Assembly (NCBI GenBank): GCA_036362985.1
Contig: JAYGXS010000003.1
Location: forward strand, 34,988,176 to 35,052,175
Direction of reading: 5' to 3'
Length of the DNA: 64,000 nt
Origin: Ligula intestinalis
Taxonomy: Eukaryota > Platyhelminthes > Cestoda > Diphyllobothriidea > Diphyllobothriidae
The position numbers and the translations under genes were made by a program. This document shows, in pieces, positions 37,601 through 47,399 of this stretch (positions are counted from its first letter, which is position 1; every line of letters starts with the position of its first letter). The notes below the pieces were generated by a model. The model saw nothing but the letters and a program-made list of their open reading frames with translations. It made no database searches and was not told the origin of the DNA.

Positions 37601-40420
37601 ACGTTAATCAACGAGTGTAAGAAGGTAGGGGCGAACGGTAATCAACGAGTGTGATAAGGTAGGGGTGAATATTAATCAACGAGGATGAGAGGGTAGGGGT
37701 GAACGAGCCTCAGAGTATTATTAACATGACACTGTGCTCTCATGGTGCGCCATGTAAATTCCAGCATATGCCACTGATGGCCTATTGGCCGCCTAAGGAA
37801 GATTATGCGGTCATCCCACCATTGCTGATGGCCTTGGCCCAGATAGTAACACCGACTTTAGTTTAGATTAACCGGTAGGATTATGTCGTGAGGTCTTTTA
37901 AAGGCTCTTATGTATTATAGCCCCCTACTTAAATTTTTAAGTAGGTTAAATTACCTATAATCTTCCGATTTTCTACACGCCATTCATCGATCCAGCTGGG
38001 ATTTGCTGATGACATTGAACTGCAGAGCGGTTCTCCGAAGGCACCGGCATTCCATAATTGCTAAAATCAGCAAACTAAGAAAAGTTCGCCTTTTGACCTT
38101 TGGCCTTTTTACAGGAATTATCGCTTACTTACAAATTTTAAGTAGGGTGATTTACATAATTTCCCCACTTTTGTACTTCGTTAAACTTTTGCCTAGTATT
38201 TGTTGGTGATACCACAGGAAAATGTCTCTCATTTACCTCGTCCGAGGTTTGGGCACACTCCCCCTACATACACGCGTTCTACGTTGGTCGGGCGGGGGGT
38301 TAGCGATGATATTAAAGCTCATTGCAGTGTCTTCTCCCAAGGTTTGAGCACGCGACCCAACTTGCCCTCGTAACTTTTTTATTTAACATAAACATTGGGA
38401 TCTAACTTGTTCCCTGACATGCCCCGCCTGTCCTCTTGCCGAAAATCAGGTGTGCGTGAGCCTGCGGGGCACGCTTCACACTTTCCCCAGACGACAAAAT
38501 CCTACCGATTAACCTACTCCAAATCAGCGAAATTAAGAAGCAACAGTCCCGGACGTTTCCCGACTGACGAGATATCTTAATCCTCCGTCAAATTCCGTCT
38601 AGACTGCAGTGGACTCTTTTCAAGGCGACCCCTAACACGCTCGCACTTGTATGTGATCCCAGAATGCCTTCTTCATTAAAGCCTGGTTTGTATTAAGTTA
38701 TTTATTTGGCACATGCGGAGAGGTTAGTTGGCTTTGTCAGTCATTATGTCCACAGCCAGCCTCGGTTTACATGACTTTTTTGTTACTGAAGCACGGCAGG
38801 TGTAGAGGTAGAAGGAACATAAGTTGACTTCATTACATACATTCAGGAGGAAGAAACCACGCACCGTAAAGACAATGGTGAACCTCGTCACCTAAGACGA
38901 GTCGAAAATAACATTGCTCCCCGAGTTGTATGAATAAATGTCCAAAGCCTCTGTATTTTTCTTTTTACCGAAGTAAGGGTTTTCCAGGGAAATTGAAAAT
39001 ATTCCTTATAAAGCAGCCGATGAACGTATTTCCGCTGGCATGCGCCTTTAATCAACCGATCCCCATAGTCAAAAGTTATAGTGATGTTTTAAATAACTCC
39101 TCAAGTCACTTGGGAGCTTTCATTATAGAATTGCTGTCTGGAGCTATGCTCTGGGGCCTAGAATTGACTAACTTCCATAAAAAAATTAGCGCAGAAGCGC
39201 CGTGCCGAGAGCTACCTACGCTAGCTCGGATAATACTGAGCTTTACGGAGAAAATACATGATAACAACCGGCCAAAGTAGACACTTACGAAACATCCGAA
39301 GACATACGTTCCCGAAAGACCAGTCCATAAACAGTCGAGGAACAGAGCGGGTGGAGTAGTTTGTGCACAGCTGTTCGGACCATCTCCACCGCCTGCTGAT
39401 CCACCTCGGTGTCGCTGCGACCCAGCGCAACCTTCGCTGTCAGAGCCTCGCCACGCCAGGCGTACAGGTAAGCCAGTTGTCTGAGAGCATTCCGCGTGAA
39501 AATGCGCATCTTTATGGTCTTACTGACGGTCACGTTTTCCACCACCTAGACGCAGTCAGAAAATGAAAAAGCGGACGAGAGACTCACCTTAGTCCGAAGC
39601 AGGGTGAGTGTAAGCAGCGTGTTGGACAGTTTATCCGTGAAGCACTCCGAAATGAGCAAGTGCATAGCATCTGGTGGCGAGAATGAGTTTTTGGGAAAGA
39701 AAATTTACTTTTAGCCTCCAGTACCTCTCGAATGAGGACATTGTTGCTGGCGGCAAAGAAGGCGGCCATAAAGTTGATGAAGCAAGTGCGCACATCGCAC
39801 TCGTCCTTGGTGTTTCTTCGACGACTGCACTGCACCCAGTCAGCATGCTCAAAGTTGAGACTGCGCAGGAGACTGCGGCCAAGCAGAGGGCTGGTGGTAA
39901 CAACTGCAGCCAAAAGTTGTAGGGCGGCTTTAGCAGCCTCAGCACTGCCACTGGGCCTGAGCGCACGGAGGCAGGCAGCGAGGGGAGCCTCCTCCAGGAC
40001 ACCCTCGGCGATTCGTTTGCCAACAGAAGCAAACTCTTTGGCAAGATCAGTGTTTGTACGGAGGACAAGAATAGCCAAAACTTTGAGGATTACAGTAAGC
40101 TAAGGGGGAAAGATGAGGCGCAAGGGTGGGAATATCTTACCTCATTGAATTTGCGTTCGTAACCAGTTTCGAGCAGGGCCAAAATTTCCTCACCCGTCTG
40201 GGTAGACAGGTACTCGTATACCAAGTCGCAATCCGTATCCGTCTCTATTCTCTTCAAAAATACGGCCAAGCCTGGGTTGGTGATAGAAGAGAAGTCAGAC
40301 GAGGGGGGAGGAAAAACACGAACCTGTTGGGTCAGACGTAAGGACGGAAAGGTCTTCTTGTTTTGGCCTCTTAGTAGCAGGACGCTCGCCTTCAGGTGGG
40401 GCCTCACGCTTTTTCGACAT
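21082..40420 (-). CDS. URB1: URB1/Npa1, nucleolar 60S ribosome biogenesis factor
   Basis: URB1 (yeast Npa1) is a large helical-repeat nucleolar protein. It scaffolds an early pre-60S complex with Urb2, Dbp6, Nop8 and Rsa3 and helps fold 25S/28S rRNA precursors. Exons are on the minus strand. N-terminal block: 40324-40420, 40141-40271, 39709-40099, 39588-39670, 39289-39545, 35891-36092, 35550-35696, 35281-35442, 34766-34886, 34659-34727, 34501-34618 and 34132-34409. C-terminal block: 28525-28618, 25466-25637, 23303-23474, 23101-23207 and 21082-21225. All listed exons in the first block join in phase (about 685 residues), as do the last four. Middle exons between 34132 and 28618 are only partly found. 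One small exon is missing between 28525 and 25637. Animal URB1 is about 2,270 residues, so the model is incomplete. Confidence 0.88.
22881..22945 (+). repeat. Dispersed repeat copy A
   Basis: Shares ACTTGCGTGTGAATTAGA (22911-22928), a following TGAGAGTA word and an upstream CACAGCA word with 27311-27375. Both copies lie in URB1 introns. The family is unknown. Confidence 0.5.
23762..23836 (-). repeat. tRNA-derived SINE head in a URB1 intron
   Basis: On the minus strand the sequence has a box-A-like TAGCTCAATGG and, about 50 bases later, a box-B-like GGTTCAACTCT followed by CACCGAGGCC. These are the internal RNA polymerase III promoter elements. The acceptor ends do not pair, so a working tRNA gene is unlikely. 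The downstream CACCGAG…GAATTTTTC tail recurs at 24025-24060. Confidence 0.6.
24015..24070 (-). repeat. Second SINE-like fragment
   Basis: Minus-strand GGCTCGACTC (box B) followed by ACACCGAGACCATGAATTTT matches the 3' side of the element at 23762-23836 but lacks a clear box A. Confidence 0.5.
24414..24770 (-). mobile_element. CR1-like LINE fragment in a URB1 intron
   Basis: The plus-strand block CCAGGTATTTGCATTGG…, TTCTGAGCTTTCGAACTCTT…CAGAAGTCCAT at 24650-24745 aligns with 57959-58050, which continues into recognisable reverse transcriptase on the minus strand. Minus-strand translation gives FVMSVLNVDCSRGD…, too decayed to score alone. An inverted repeat (24666-24680 with 24753-24767, 15 bp, perfect) lies inside. 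Confidence 0.55.
24860..25465. other. URB1 intron sequence, nothing recognised
   Basis: Sequence between the LINE fragment and the exon at 25466-25637. A 60-100 codon minus frame near 25054-25311 is open but has no recognised motif. Confidence 0.35.
27311..27375 (+). repeat. Dispersed repeat copy B
   Basis: Counterpart of 22881-22945, with the exact shared word ACTTGCGTGTGAATTAGA at 27340-27357. It lies within a 142-codon open frame (27065-27493) that I do not regard as a gene. Confidence 0.5.
28119..28403 (+). repeat. Foldback element with tRNA-like core (copy 1)
   Basis: Left arm 28119-28198 and right arm 28312-28403 are imperfect inverted repeats. They share GAAGTGGATC, GAATGGCCATTTCTG, TTATTAGCCG and TCATACCC…ATCTCGAGGG in mirror order. 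Between them, at 28250-28311, is a tRNA-like stretch (TAGAGGTAGAGC…CCCGGGTTCAAAT) with box A and box B spacing. The left arm lacks about 8-10 bases present in the right arm. The element lies in a URB1 intron, directly beside the exon at 28525-28618. Confidence 0.7.
28525..28618 (-). CDS. URB1: URB1 exon with the YDPxFLLPLF block
   Basis: TTTTGTACAG precedes the frame AQSGRADKTLLQADLYDPCF, then LLPLFLRYLSI, and a GTAGGC donor follows. YDPxFLLPLF is the block just before the CRKFV…LSSYD segment in animal URB1, which continues here in the exon at 25466-25637. The exon ends in phase 1 while that exon starts after phase 2. A short exon (about 40 bases, encoding the CRKFV-like piece) must lie between them and was not found. 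Confidence 0.8.
30558..30676 (-). CDS. Candidate internal URB1 exon
   Basis: TTTTGCAG precedes an open stretch DPVSQDLRLTELAVIAYASA, then QELVRDKLASAVDQFSSQFQ, and a GTAAAAC donor. The helix-like composition suits URB1 and the place fits between known exons, but I cannot align it to the family. Confidence 0.35.
31886..32138 (-). CDS. Candidate internal URB1 exon
   Basis: CACCTATTAG precedes a long open stretch LKWISKEAWETGIATSNILA, then SLFLACGLDN…EVRLLNVKFHPEFIAESVFQ. The amphipathic helical look and location suggest a URB1 middle exon. The donor (CAA|GTTCTT) is weak, and the family match is not clear. Confidence 0.4.
33688..33882 (+). repeat. Foldback element with tRNA-like core (copy 2)
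   Basis: Left arm 33688-33749 (ACTGGAATGCCCATTTC…TAAGCC…CAGTCATACC) mirrors right arm 33821-33882 (GGGTACGGCTGACTG…TAATAAGCCC…GGGCATTCCAGT). The core at 33754-33820 is tRNA-like: GTCCGTAGCTCAGTGGTTAG, then AGCGTTGGACTTCCAAC and box B GGGTTCGCC. Arms and core correspond to the copy at 28119-28403, so this is a repeat family. The acceptor stem is not formed, so it is not a normal tRNA gene. Confidence 0.7.
34132..40420 (-). CDS. URB1: URB1 N-terminal (Npa1/Urb1_N) exons
   Basis: The start codon at 40420 opens MSKKREAPPEGERPATKRPK, a basic, probably nucleolar-targeting tail. The conserved region follows: VYEYLSTQTGEEILALLETG; LLRSLNFEHADWVQCSRRRN with DVRTCFINFMAAFF…VLEAK; ECFTDKLSNTLLTLTLLRTK with KIMRIF-like KIKMRIFTRNALRQLAYLYA; LPNNHLLHLLL…RRQLVVDCLLACPGLL; and SELNKLLPE|RVLVAKWFARFSKTLQ. 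Block order equals animal URB1. Several introns are about 40 bp (34619-34658, 34728-34765, 40100-40140, 39546-39587). The intron at 36093-39288 is 3.2 kb. A poorly supported final exon may continue below 34060. The reading frame has no breaks across 685 codons. Confidence 0.9.
35521..35825. repeat. Microsatellites in URB1 introns
   Basis: A (TA)n run at about 35526-35539 directly follows the donor of the exon 35550-35696. A (GAG)n/(GA)n run lies at 35794-35825. Confidence 0.7.
36359..36661 (-). other. Open frame inside the 3.2-kb URB1 intron, unknown
   Basis: An acceptor-like TTCTTCCAG at about 36662 precedes about 100 open codons (TLTFNFANTILLDADGPTPT…, LVTAAIFRASLRTWSYSQLY). The flanking URB1 exons 39289-39545 and 35891-36092 join in phase and are contiguous in the family, so an exon here would be an insertion. 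It could be an alternative exon, part of an intronic gene or chance. Confidence 0.3.
37597..37698 (+). repeat. 34-bp tandem repeat, three copies
   Basis: Units at 37597-37630, 37631-37664 and 37665-37698 share GTGAACGTTAATCAACGAG followed by a GGTAGGG end. A few substitutions separate them. It lies in the largest URB1 intron identified. Confidence 0.85.
37924..37945. repeat. Perfect short palindrome CCTACTTAAA/TTTAAGTAGG
   Basis: Ten-base arms surround two T residues. A related AAGTAGGGTGATTTAC word follows at 38140, echoing AAGTAGGTTAAATTAC after this palindrome. The motif resembles the loop side of the hairpin at 1891-1965. Confidence 0.6.
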
Positions 40421-42195
40421 CTAAAACGCCAAGGTTTGTGCAGGAATAGGAATTTAAAAAAAAACATTCGAATGAGTTGGCAAGGAATGAAAAAGTTGTG
40501 GCTATGGATTATTAGCAGACAGAAAATGAAAGATACAAATACTACCTAACGCCGCGGGGGTCCGACTAGAATTCACCGATGGTGAACACTGAACTGGCGA
40601 CCAAGATAGAGGTAGAAGCGATGGATTACACGTCAAAAGAGGTATAGGATGCGTGGCCTTAAGAAACCTACTCGATCGACCGGCACGTCTAAATTCCCTT
40701 CAAACTTAAGCGATTTTGAAAAAATATCGTGCAGGCGACCAACTTCATTCATGGACGAAGTGAAAAACCAACCCCTTGCGTCACCAACTTTGAAGTCAAA
40801 AATGATTATACCATATCCGTATGCTGTAAAATCTCTCCACCAGCTAAACGTCGTCAGCAAAACACGCAACGGTACAAACCAACGCGTGCAAAACTGACTC
40901 CTTACTATAAAGTGCTGGTGGCGTATCATAATCGTCAGTTTCTGAAGATACCCAACCTTAAATGTCATTCGGAAATTCAGATTCTAAATAAATGTAGGCC
41001 GATAATTTCCTCTTGCTTTGGTGACACTATTTGAAATCAGATTTTTTACCATGGTACGGGTGATTATTACTCTTTTGACTCAAATGGCCAGTTTGGAAGG
41101 GATTTCAGTTATAGCAGCGGAAGACGTCGATGAAAAGGAAGGTACAGATTACAACATCTGAGTCGCAGTTGGCGCAAATTTCTTCACCAGGAAACTTCAG
41201 AAAATATTGGAAAGATTGGAAAGTGATTTAATACTGAGCTTTTTCAAGGATTTCATATTAATTTGAACGGTTTATTAAAGCGGCAAGTAAAAACAAAGCG
41301 TGGGCGCAGGGGCCCCACACGATTAAGAAACACAAGAAAAGAAACTACTAGGGACCGCTTTAAACTCACGGCTAAGAAACGCTCGAAGAGCGACTAAGTA
41401 TACTAGATAGTACAGGCATCTGCCATGCGAATCACTTGTCTTGAATTTTTTCCTTCAGTCAAAGTCATTTAAAACTGTTTCTGAAAATATGAACAGTCTC
41501 ACTGAGTAGCCACAGCAGTTAATTCAATCTGTGACTTCTCGTAAGGGTCTTAAAATTCTTAGCAGCATGGCTAGTAAAAACGCCAGAAATGATTATTTCA
41601 GTTTTCCTGTTTTGTCTGTAAAACTTTTCATTTACAGAAAATCAAAACATGCTAGAAAAGATAGTAGGAAGGTTTTTCAGGGTAAAGTTTTATGAAAATG
41701 CATCCATTAAATAAATAAGTCGTTGAAATTTTGGAAAGGTGCCTGATGAAATTCAACATTTTTATCAAGCATTCTACAAAGTCATGCATAAAGATTAGAC
41801 AACAAAACATGGGTCCGTAGAAAAGAGGTGCACAAACATGGAGGGTAGTCTTTTATTTTACAGACTTTAAATCAAATTGAAGCTGATATCACTCTTTAGG
41901 AGAGAGAAAGTAAGCTTATCGGTAGTTTAAAATGAATTCCGTGTAGCAAGGATGATATACTCAAAAGTACCAAAGTAAAAATTAAGTCATTTCAGCTAAT
42001 TTGGTTAGTGTGAACACTAGCCCCGTGACAAATTGAAGCCACTTTATTATAAAAAGAAGACGTCATATTTACTGAAATAACCAGATTGAAGCAGCAGGTT
42101 CAATAACCCTTTTCTATAAGAATTCAAAATTCTCAACTAATCGGAAGCAAAATAGGACAACACGCAAGTTTAAGACGCAGCCCTTCCTGACATAA
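40421..42195. other. Upstream flank of URB1, no gene recognised
   Basis: AT-rich. Plus-strand frames at 40649-41034 are open for 80-100 codons but carry no motif. A short divergent first exon cannot be excluded. The URB1 promoter should lie just above 40420, but no TATA box is evident. Confidence 0.4.
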
Positions 42196-42198
42196 CAA

Positions 42199-43430
42199 TG
42201 TTGTTGTTGTTATGGCTGTGATCATGCCTGATCTAGCCGGCCTTAATGATGTCACGAACGGTACCTCTCCATGCGTGGCGATTGGCGGCAGCGGATCACG
42301 AAAGCTCCACCCAGTCCCTTTTCCAGCGACGGAGGCCGAAGATATAAGGTTCAAGAACTGTTTCCACGTCTTTACGGACGGTGTCTATCCAAGTCTTCAG
42401 TTGCCCTCCTCTTCGACGTTTCCAGGTGGGCTGCGGTGCCGGGTCGAGGGCAGCATACGTAAGCTCGTGGGGCGGGCGACAAAGAACGTGTCCAAACCAC
42501 CTTAGTCGCCTTTCTTGAATGGTTTGAGATATCCTCGTGATACGATCGCAGCGGATGTGGACTGTTTCATTTGAGATGAAGTCGCTATACTTAACTCGCA
42601 GGATCGTCCTCAGGCACTGGTGGTCAAAGACGTCCAGTTTTTGCTCATCTCCAGCGCGCACAGCCCAGCATTCACATCCATAGAAGAGGACTGACCGGAT
42701 GGATGCACGGTATACACGAATCTTCCTGGCGATGGAGATGTCACGTCGGATCCATAGGCGCTTTCGAAGGATTGAGAAAACCCAGCAAGCAGCATCGATA
42801 CGGAAGACAAAGTCGTCCTTGCTCTGCCCAGTCGGTAGCAGCCTCACCCCGAGGTATTTAAACCTGTCTACTTCTTCAAGTTGATGGCCATTAATCCCCA
42901 GGGGTGCCTTCTCCTGGTCAGGGATGCAGCTCGAGAACAACTTCGTCTTTCCGGAATTTATGGACATGCCTACCGACATAGCGATCTCATTTAACCGCGA
43001 CACTACTGACTGTAGACCATCAAAGTTTGAGGCTAACAGCACAATATCATCGGCGTAGTCAAGATCAGCTAGTCGGCGTCCGGGTGCAAGTTCAACACCA
43101 TTCTCTTCATGTAGGGCTTTGCCGAGAATCCAGTCAATGACGTAGTTAAACAGAATGGGCGAAAGGACGCAGCCCTGTCGGACACCAGACCGGATATCGA
43201 ACGACTGAGAGAGATGTTTGTGGACCAGGACTCGTGCGGTGGTAGACCGATAGTAGGCCTTAATCATCGCAATGAGTTTGGTCGGCACTCCATCCAGTTC
43301 CATTATTCGCCACAGGGACTCGCGATGGATGGAATCGAATGCGGCGGCAAAGTCGACGAAGCAAACGGCCATCGGTTGCTGTTAGCTATGGCCTGCAGCT
43401 TGGCTAACGGGTAACCCTCCTTTCCCGGGT
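42199..43430 (-). mobile_element. RTE-like LINE, 5'-truncated
   Basis: The 3' end is marked by an (AAC)n run in element orientation (plus-strand TTGTTGTTGTTA at 42201), typical of RTE elements that end in short simple repeats. Coding sequence covers the reverse transcriptase from its second conserved block to the C-terminus. The endonuclease and 5' part are missing above about 43430. Confidence 0.85.
42296..43372 (-). CDS. RTE-like reverse transcriptase, open 358-codon fragment
   Basis: This is the reverse transcriptase part of a non-LTR retrotransposon polyprotein, which copies element RNA at a nicked target. Visible motifs, in order, are CFVDFAAAFDSIHRESLW, SGVRQGCVLSPILFN, LADLDYADDIVLLA with the catalytic Asp pair intact, INSGKTKLF and FKYLGVRL. 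The RTE-type tail (RKRLWIRRDISIARKIRVYR, VFDHQCLRTI, RRLRWFGHVLCRPP, WKRRRGGQLKTWID) follows. The methionine at 43372 is internal to the family protein, because sequence before it is truncated. This is the longest uninterrupted transposon frame in the window, so it is the youngest copy, but it cannot be autonomous without its endonuclease. Confidence 0.88.
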   Translation of the reverse strand: MAVCFVDFAAAFDSIHRESLWRIMELDGVPTKLIAMIKAYYRSTTARVLVHKHLSQSFDIRSGVRQGCVLSPILFNYVIDWILGKALHEENGVELAPGRRLADLDYADDIVLLASNFDGLQSVVSRLNEIAMSVGMSINSGKTKLFSSCIPDQEKAPLGINGHQLEEVDRFKYLGVRLLPTGQSKDDFVFRIDAACWVFSILRKRLWIRRDISIARKIRVYRASIRSVLFYGCECWAVRAGDEQKLDVFDHQCLRTILRVKYSDFISNETVHIRCDRITRISQTIQERRLRWFGHVLCRPPHELTYAALDPAPQPTWKRRRGGQLKTWIDTVRKDVETVLEPYIFGLRRWKRDWVELS

Positions 43431-44040
43431 AACCCACCTTCAATGTTAGAAAAATTCATTCCGACTTTCTTTTCACCGAAGCTGTATCAACAGCAGACTG
43501 CTCCACCCCCTTTCTGACCCGGATACTACTTTAGCAGTCCACGTTCCATATGTGATTTATTTAATTTGACCGCAAAATGGATAGGACGACCAATATCAGA
43601 AGAAAACTCCTTCAACGACACAGACGACATTATATCTGTCAACGTATTATATTTTCTGGCTTTTCTAGTCGTTAACAATAATTATTGTTTGAATTTATAT
43701 TACGCAGCCGTACAATATAGAAACTAGCTTCAAGAACAAGGGAATTGAGAAATAGAGAGAAAAAAACAGATTTGATCATGGGATATTTTAAAAACAACAA
43801 AAAGCACTTGTGAATGTGCAGTAGAGGATAAATAGACAATTAAAGTAGCACATAAGAAGTCAAAAGTATTCCATTTGTGTGCGAAAGGTCACACCACAAA
43901 TTATATTGTGTACCGTTGAAGTGATAATATACGTTTTTGTCTAAGGAATACTTTACTAACCGGGAATACTGTTTTAGTTTAGGTTTCCTTCAATCGTTCA
44001 TCTTGTTCCCTGAATTATGCTTAATTCGAGAAAGAGAATG
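43431..44040. other. Flank, nothing recognised
   Basis: AT-rich sequence between the truncated RTE end and the small DNA transposon. No open frame of interest. Confidence 0.35.
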
Positions 44041-44041
44041 T

Positions 44042-45187
44042 CCCTAATAGCAATGGTCGCAATGTCCGCTGTCGAAATATCGAGCCATTTGTCGCAGATG
44101 CATTTCATTGGTTGGCATAAGCGCGTTCCTATGGCGCTACTGAATGCACACAGGATGATCGGTTAATTGATATGACGCCTGCCGCGTGCAGCGCAGCCGC
44201 CATTGCTTGCGCTTGCACGCTACTGTGAACACGCACAACGGACCTGTCTCTACCATTACAGTACGTACCTTACATTTGCTCATTTGTTGCACTTTTCAGG
44301 AATATGGAAGCTAATAACACCGACAACCGTCAGAAGACCTGATAGGCAAGATTTTCTTGCCGATTTACGCCAAATCACCGACATGTATGCTGTAATTGTA
44401 GGTAAGCGATGACCCTTTGTGCTGTTACGATGTACAAGGCAGATTTATTTGACAAGTGGCGCATGAACTTCAAGTCAAAATAGGAGCAACATGAGAAGAC
44501 ATTCTAAAATGACTTCAAATGGGCGCACGACCAATTGAAGGAAAACAACTTTCAATCTTTGAAAACCACACGCTGCAACGGTGAGTGCACGGAAAATCTT
44601 AACTTAAAAAAGTTTAACATAAGCTTAAAATAGTACAAGTGTTCGTTCATTATTTTCACATAAGTTATTTACGTACGCTATGCAGTACACTACTTATCAG
44701 CTGACTTAGTGATGCATCCCTTATGTACTATAGCACATCTGTATTAACTTCATTCTTTCCTACATTCAGATAAACGGACCAACGACAATTACAAAGTGTC
44801 CAGGCCGTCCACTCAATGAACACCAAAAATGTAGTCATTCACGGATGGATCACTGAGTAATGACAAGTTAACTTGCTCGACAAAACCTTCATCTACTTTT
44901 CTACTATTATACAATAACATTTTTTGTACCGTTTATGTTCATAATAAAGCCTTTATACTATAAAACATCTTTGAAAGGTTCATTTACTACTGGGTTTTGT
45001 AAAAAGGGCGGTTTTCGCAGGAAGTAAGGTACCCCTGTCCGGCTGAAAAATGAAACTCGAATTTTTCGAAATGTCCAGCTACGAATTCGGCTCGACATGA
45101 CTGTCGATTCGGAGATGGAATCTGCTTCGAATTGCCGACTTTTCCTCTTGGAGTCTGCTAGGGATTCGGAGCGAATTGCTATTAGGG
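44042..45187 (+). mobile_element. Non-autonomous relative of the 7258-10181 transposon
   Basis: Perfect 13-bp terminal inverted repeats CCCTAATAGCAAT (44042-44054) and ATTGCTATTAGGG (45175-45187) are flanked by GT on both sides, a probable 2-bp target duplication. The right part repeats the layout of the larger element: AATAAA (44942-44947), a TTTTCGCAGGAAGTAAGG block matching TTTTTCGAGAAGTAGGCG near 10018, then ATTCG-rich subterminal words. A small open frame near 44203-44412 has no motif. No transposase remains, so movement would need a partner. Confidence 0.72.
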
Positions 45188-45189
45188 GT

Positions 45190-46540
45190 CCTTAAAATGA
45201 AAGAAATGTTGTGCAAAGCAACATTTAAGAGCAAACATTTTTTTGCCTGACAACGCTATTATGTATATTGTCTTCAAGTAAAAATCATTCGTGGCTTCAG
45301 CCCTGTCTTTTTCCTCTGGCATAGTATACGGTATATCGCCAAAACTAACGTGGAAGTGTCAAAGTCCCTATCCTATCTTAGTAGCATTGATCTAAAATGC
45401 TAATCCAGGTTAACAGCATATTATAATTAATCAAAACGTAAACTATACTAACAAGTCTCTGGCGTGTCCCATTTTTCTGCTCCATCGTGCCCAACACTCA
45501 AAAAGACTATCTTTGCTGCTGAACACTAATTTTGATTTCGTCCACCATATCCCGATTTTTTATTGGTGGTCTCGTACTGAAAGTCCAGAGTTCGACCGTC
45601 GCAAGGAGCGTGTCCGTAGGGTCGTTGCATCACCATTCCTAGGAAAAGTCTTATATTCTTCATTTGAGGACCCATTACCAAGTTATTCAGGCAGTAGCGT
45701 ACAATTTCCGGCTCATATCTGCTCCAAGGCCTAACCTGCGAATTCGGGCCTAAATTCTTGATTTCCGAGTGTTCTTGCAAATTTAGGTATTCTGAACGAA
45801 TGGACGCTATTGGAGTTTTGAAGTGTCAATAAACAAGTGTGTAAAAACATTACCGTCTGCTTTCTTGCCTAAACTAGTCAAAAGAATACCAAATAATTCA
45901 AAAAGATTCTCGTCTTAAGCGAAATATTTAAAATACAATCGACACTCCATTCCTTTCGGAAAAACTACCAAGGAAACACTCTGGCCGATAATTCAGGTGG
46001 GACGAACCCACTGATATGTATTTATTTATTGGTTGCCAGTTTACAGGCATGGTCAAAAGAGAAGAAACTTTCCGCCTGACCGTTAGATTGAGGGTGGTAG
46101 GAAGGGGAACGAAGATGTTGGTAGTAGAAATTCTCAAGCGTCCAAGAGGTTACTAGGAAACCATTTTTTTACATTAGAATATCTGGTAGGCCATGGTGGC
46201 TGAAGAGGTGCCGTAGGTAAGTGATAGTAGCGGGTATGTTTGTCGGATCCAGCGGTGCAATCTCTGGGCATTTGACGTAGGCGTTGACCAAGACTAGATA
46301 AGAGAATCAAGTAGTTGACCTTCGAGCTACACACATGACTACAATTTTGGAAGCGTTGGGAAGAAAATGCGCGATCAGGGCATGAACTTAATGAGTGGAT
46401 GTGCCTGTGGCAACGACGATCGGTAGTGTCGGGTCATAGTGCGTGAACAGCCGTTCCGAACTCAGCATTTACTTTAATTAGACAAAGTTCTTTTCACAGT
46501 CAATGGTCCTGCACAAAAAACATGCCTCTGCCTCAGACGG
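45190..46540. other. No gene recognised
   Basis: Open frames around 45513-45780 overlap on both strands and carry no motif. The stretch leads into the Gypsy remnant. Confidence 0.35.
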
Positions 46541-46612
46541 TTGGGTGGGGTTCTTCAGTCATACAGTGCAGGTAGGTAGGCGCTCCAGAAGAAAAGAATA
46601 TCGAAGTTGTGA

Positions 46613-47330
46613 TTAATACTTGTGTGCAGGCATCCGTCGAATAGCAAGAATATTCTTGGGATCGGGATGACAATCAATGGCGCCCAAGATGAATCCAAGG
46701 AAAGACTGACACTTATCGGCCTGCAATCGGAACCCATATTCCTGCACGCATTCAAGTATTGGACAGACTCGATCTTGAAGTTCAACAGGGCCGTGACCTC
46801 TGATGATATTTTCCGGGACCTCCACCATACCAGGAATGCCAAAGAGTATAACGTTCATACTAGGCTGGAACACGGCCAGAGTGCTCTTGACAGCCAAGCT
46901 TAGCCAGATGGGTTGGGACGGACTGTGGTGTGTGTTTACTGTCATCAAATCGCGCGACTCTGAAGCAATTTCGAGCTGCAAGTATGCATCAGCCAAATCC
47001 AATTTGGCAAAGCAAGTGGCACTACTCATTAGTGTGAACAGACCAACAGGGACCGGCAGTGTACAGTAGTTCGATGTTACAGCGACAATTACATGGAACG
47101 AGACATTGAGCTTCTTAAAGACGAAGAGCAGTTCAGACCTTGGTGCCATAACTCAACGTTTCTCCAGGCATTTCAGTTCAGCATCGGCGGATGGAAAAGC
47201 TGCATATGGAACTGGCATATTTGGACGGAAGACTGGTTGACTTTAAAGACAGAGGTGCAGCACGGTTTGCCTGTGTGTGCAGAGACCCAGAAGATCTTTG
47301 AATGCTGGAGTTCACTGTAACATGATGCCG
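46613..47330 (-). pseudogene. Ty3/Gypsy-type LTR retrotransposon reverse transcriptase remnant
   Basis: The minus strand encodes the start of a Gypsy reverse transcriptase: PNMPVPYAAFPSADAELKCL with a stop, MAPRSELLFVFKK, then PVPVGLFTLMSSATCFAKLD, LADAYLQLEIASESRDLMTV and KSTLAVFQPSMNVILFGIPG. The end is VQEYGFRLQADKCQSFLGFI…HPDPKNILAIRRMPA. The catalytic YLDD block is replaced by VPEN. A stop interrupts the frame near 47150. No clear LTRs, integrase or RNase H are found. The retropepsin may have lain in 47470-47950, but I cannot recognise it. It is an old dead copy. Confidence 0.8.
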
Positions 47331-47399
47331 TTGGTGGGGTCTGCAGCTACAGCAGGAATCTTCAGTTGACTGCAAACAATGCGGAATGGCCTATCAGCC